From positions 1 to 6,316 of the forward strand of contig DWUW01000366.1 of NCBI GenBank assembly GCA_019120525.1: a DNA stretch of 6,316 bases, written 5' to 3'. Position 1 is the stretch's first letter; every line of letters begins with the position of its first letter. Under the pieces are notes generated by a model that saw only the letters and a program-made list of their open reading frames with translations, searched no databases and was not told where the DNA came from. Of this stretch, positions 5,688 through 6,316 are shown piece after piece. This DNA is from Candidatus Eisenbergiella stercorigallinarum. Its GTDB lineage: Bacteria > Bacillota > Clostridia > Lachnospirales > Lachnospiraceae. A program made the translations under genes and the position numbers.

Positions 5688-6191
5688 ATGAGAGAGGCAG
5701 AAGATATGGGAGAAGGAAAGGTTTATATTTACGGCGGCACCGGGCATGGGAAGTCCCCGGCAGCCATCGGCTGCGGCCTGATCGCCGCGGCGAAGGGGGC
5801 CAGCGTGGTGATCATCCAGTTCCTCCGGGGCAAAGGCCTGACGGAGGACAGCTATGCGCGCAGGCTGGAACCCGAGATCAAGCTGTTCCGTTTTGAAAAG
5901 TCGGATGTGGAATTTGAGTCCCTCCCGAAGGAAAAGCAGGAGGACGAAGTCAAGAACATCCGCAATGGCCTGAATTATGCCAAAAAGGTCCTGAATACGG
6001 GCGAGTGCGACATGCTTATCCTGGACGAGGTGCTTGGGCTGATCGGAAACGGCATCATAACCGTGGAGGACCTGAAAAACGTACTGGACGCGAGGGATGA
6101 TGAGACGGATATCATCATGACGGGAGTCCCCATCACGGATGAGATCTGCGCCCTGGCGGACTATGTGACGCAGATCAGCACGGTAAAATGA
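5688..6191 (+). CDS. CobO/BtuR-like P-loop protein (corrinoid adenosyltransferase family, divergent)
   Basis: This protein has 167 residues from the first ATG. A second in-frame ATG at 5706 has AGAGG at 5693-5697 eight bases upstream and may be the true start, giving 161 residues. A beta strand leads into the Walker A GGTGHGKSP (16-24). Next come the VVIIQFLRGKG strand (40-50), LEPEIKLFRFE (60-70), a long helix, a Walker-B-like MLILDEVLGL (109-118, D113 and E114) and the closing ADYVTQISTVK. The order and the QFLKG, LDE and ADxVTxxxxVK landmarks match ATP:cob(I)alamin adenosyltransferases of the CobA/CobO type, which add adenosine to reduced corrinoids. Differences are His20 and Pro24 where classic members read GNGKGKTTAA, and the absence of an N-terminal extension. 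No cobalamin genes are adjacent, so it could be a paralogue with another role. It is followed at once by a long hairpin. Confidence 0.7.
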   Translation: MREAEDMGEGKVYIYGGTGHGKSPAAIGCGLIAAAKGASVVIIQFLRGKGLTEDSYARRLEPEIKLFRFEKSDVEFESLPKEKQEDEVKNIRNGLNYAKKVLNTGECDMLILDEVLGLIGNGIITVEDLKNVLDARDDETDIIMTGVPITDEICALADYVTQISTVK

Positions 6192-6196
6192 GCGAA

Positions 6197-6241
6197 GGAA
6201 AAGGGAAGAAGAATGGCGGCGCCGTCCTTCTTCCCTTTTCC
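6197..6241 (+). terminator. Long perfect hairpin after the CobO-like gene, probable terminator
   Basis: Fifteen uninterrupted pairs form between 6197-6211 and 6227-6241. After one mismatch the stem may continue by four pairs (6213-6216 with 6222-6225), closing on a five-base loop. It begins five bases after the stop codon. The tail (CCGTTTGCG) has only a short T run, so it is a weaker intrinsic terminator than the others here. RNA 3'-end stabilisation is an alternative, and with its purine/pyrimidine stem it may insulate the next promoter. Confidence 0.55.
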
Positions 6242-6249
6242 CGTTTGCG

Positions 6250-6279
6250 TTGACAGGAACGCCTTCCCCGTGCTATGAT
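6250..6279 (+). promoter_or_regulatory. Strong SigA promoter reading out of the right edge
   Basis: A perfect TTGACA (6250-6255) and TATGAT (6274-6279) are 18 bases apart, with TGC before the -10 hexamer (6271-6273) giving an extended -10. Transcription should begin near 6286. It starts nine bases after the preceding hairpin and runs into the riboswitch-like leader below. Confidence 0.85.
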
Positions 6280-6285
6280 AATTTC

Positions 6286-6316
6286 CAGATAGAGGTCGCG
6301 TGATTCAACAGTAGCT
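6286..6316 (+). promoter_or_regulatory. Lysine riboswitch (L-box), 5' fragment cut by the window edge
   Basis: The predicted transcript begins almost exactly at AGATAGAGG (6287-6295), the conserved opening of the L-box aptamer as remembered from the Bacillus subtilis lysC leader. GTCGCG follows, and then, after a short variable stretch, AGTA (6310-6313), the conserved strand of the P2 loop-E motif. The spacing between the two blocks matches that leader. Only about 31 nt of an aptamer of roughly 170-180 nt are present, so the other helices cannot be checked. If correct, the next gene outside the window should be for lysine or diaminopimelate synthesis or for lysine transport, shut off when lysine is plentiful. 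Confidence 0.6.

Noticed and set aside
1..6316. Mobile element, CRISPR array, tRNA or phage/defence system
   Set aside because: I saw no transposase, terminal inverted repeats, regularly spaced repeats, cloverleaf or defence-type domain. Apart from the features listed, the window reads as ordinary chromosomal genes.

Overview
The window looks like chromosomal core DNA from a moderately GC-rich, low-to-mid-GC-lineage Firmicute. Class Clostridia, probably Lachnospiraceae-like, is the best fit. The reasons are strong purine-rich Shine-Dalgarno sequences, SigA-type promoters, U-tailed intrinsic terminators, and the appearance of the TypA, SSB-like and CobO-like proteins. The taxonomic call is inference from protein appearance, not from a search. 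I see no tRNA, rRNA, insertion sequence, CRISPR array or phage gene.

Left block (1-1009, + strand): the 3' end of a LysR-family regulator, cut by the window edge, overlaps by 23 nt a HAD-superfamily phosphatase-like gene. This block converges on a minus-strand block, and the short gap between them holds two intrinsic terminators facing in opposite directions.

Middle block (1101-4768, - strand): a good SigA promoter drives typA (ribosome-associated GTPase). It is followed at short spacing by a 12-TM MFS transporter and then a small two-TM membrane protein. No promoter is obvious inside the block, so it is probably one transcription unit ending at the terminator at 1012-1060.

Intergenic 4642-4978: this holds the typA leader and promoter, an A-tract repeat cluster, a doubtful 27-codon mini-ORF, and a perfect GC-rich hairpin just before the Shine-Dalgarno of the next gene.

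Right block (4979-6316, + strand): first comes a 209-aa protein built of two SSB-like OB folds. Then, behind its own extended -10 promoter, comes a compact CobO/BtuR-like P-loop protein with an altered Walker A. It ends in a long perfect hairpin. Nine bases after that hairpin a strong promoter begins, and the RNA it would make starts with what looks like the conserved 5' end of a lysine riboswitch (L-box), cut by the window edge. A lysine biosynthesis or transport gene is therefore expected just outside.

No clearly new multi-gene system is visible. The items most worth a second look are the tandem-OB SSB-like protein without an acidic tip, the CobO-like protein with a divergent P-loop, the truncated lysine riboswitch, and the leader structures.
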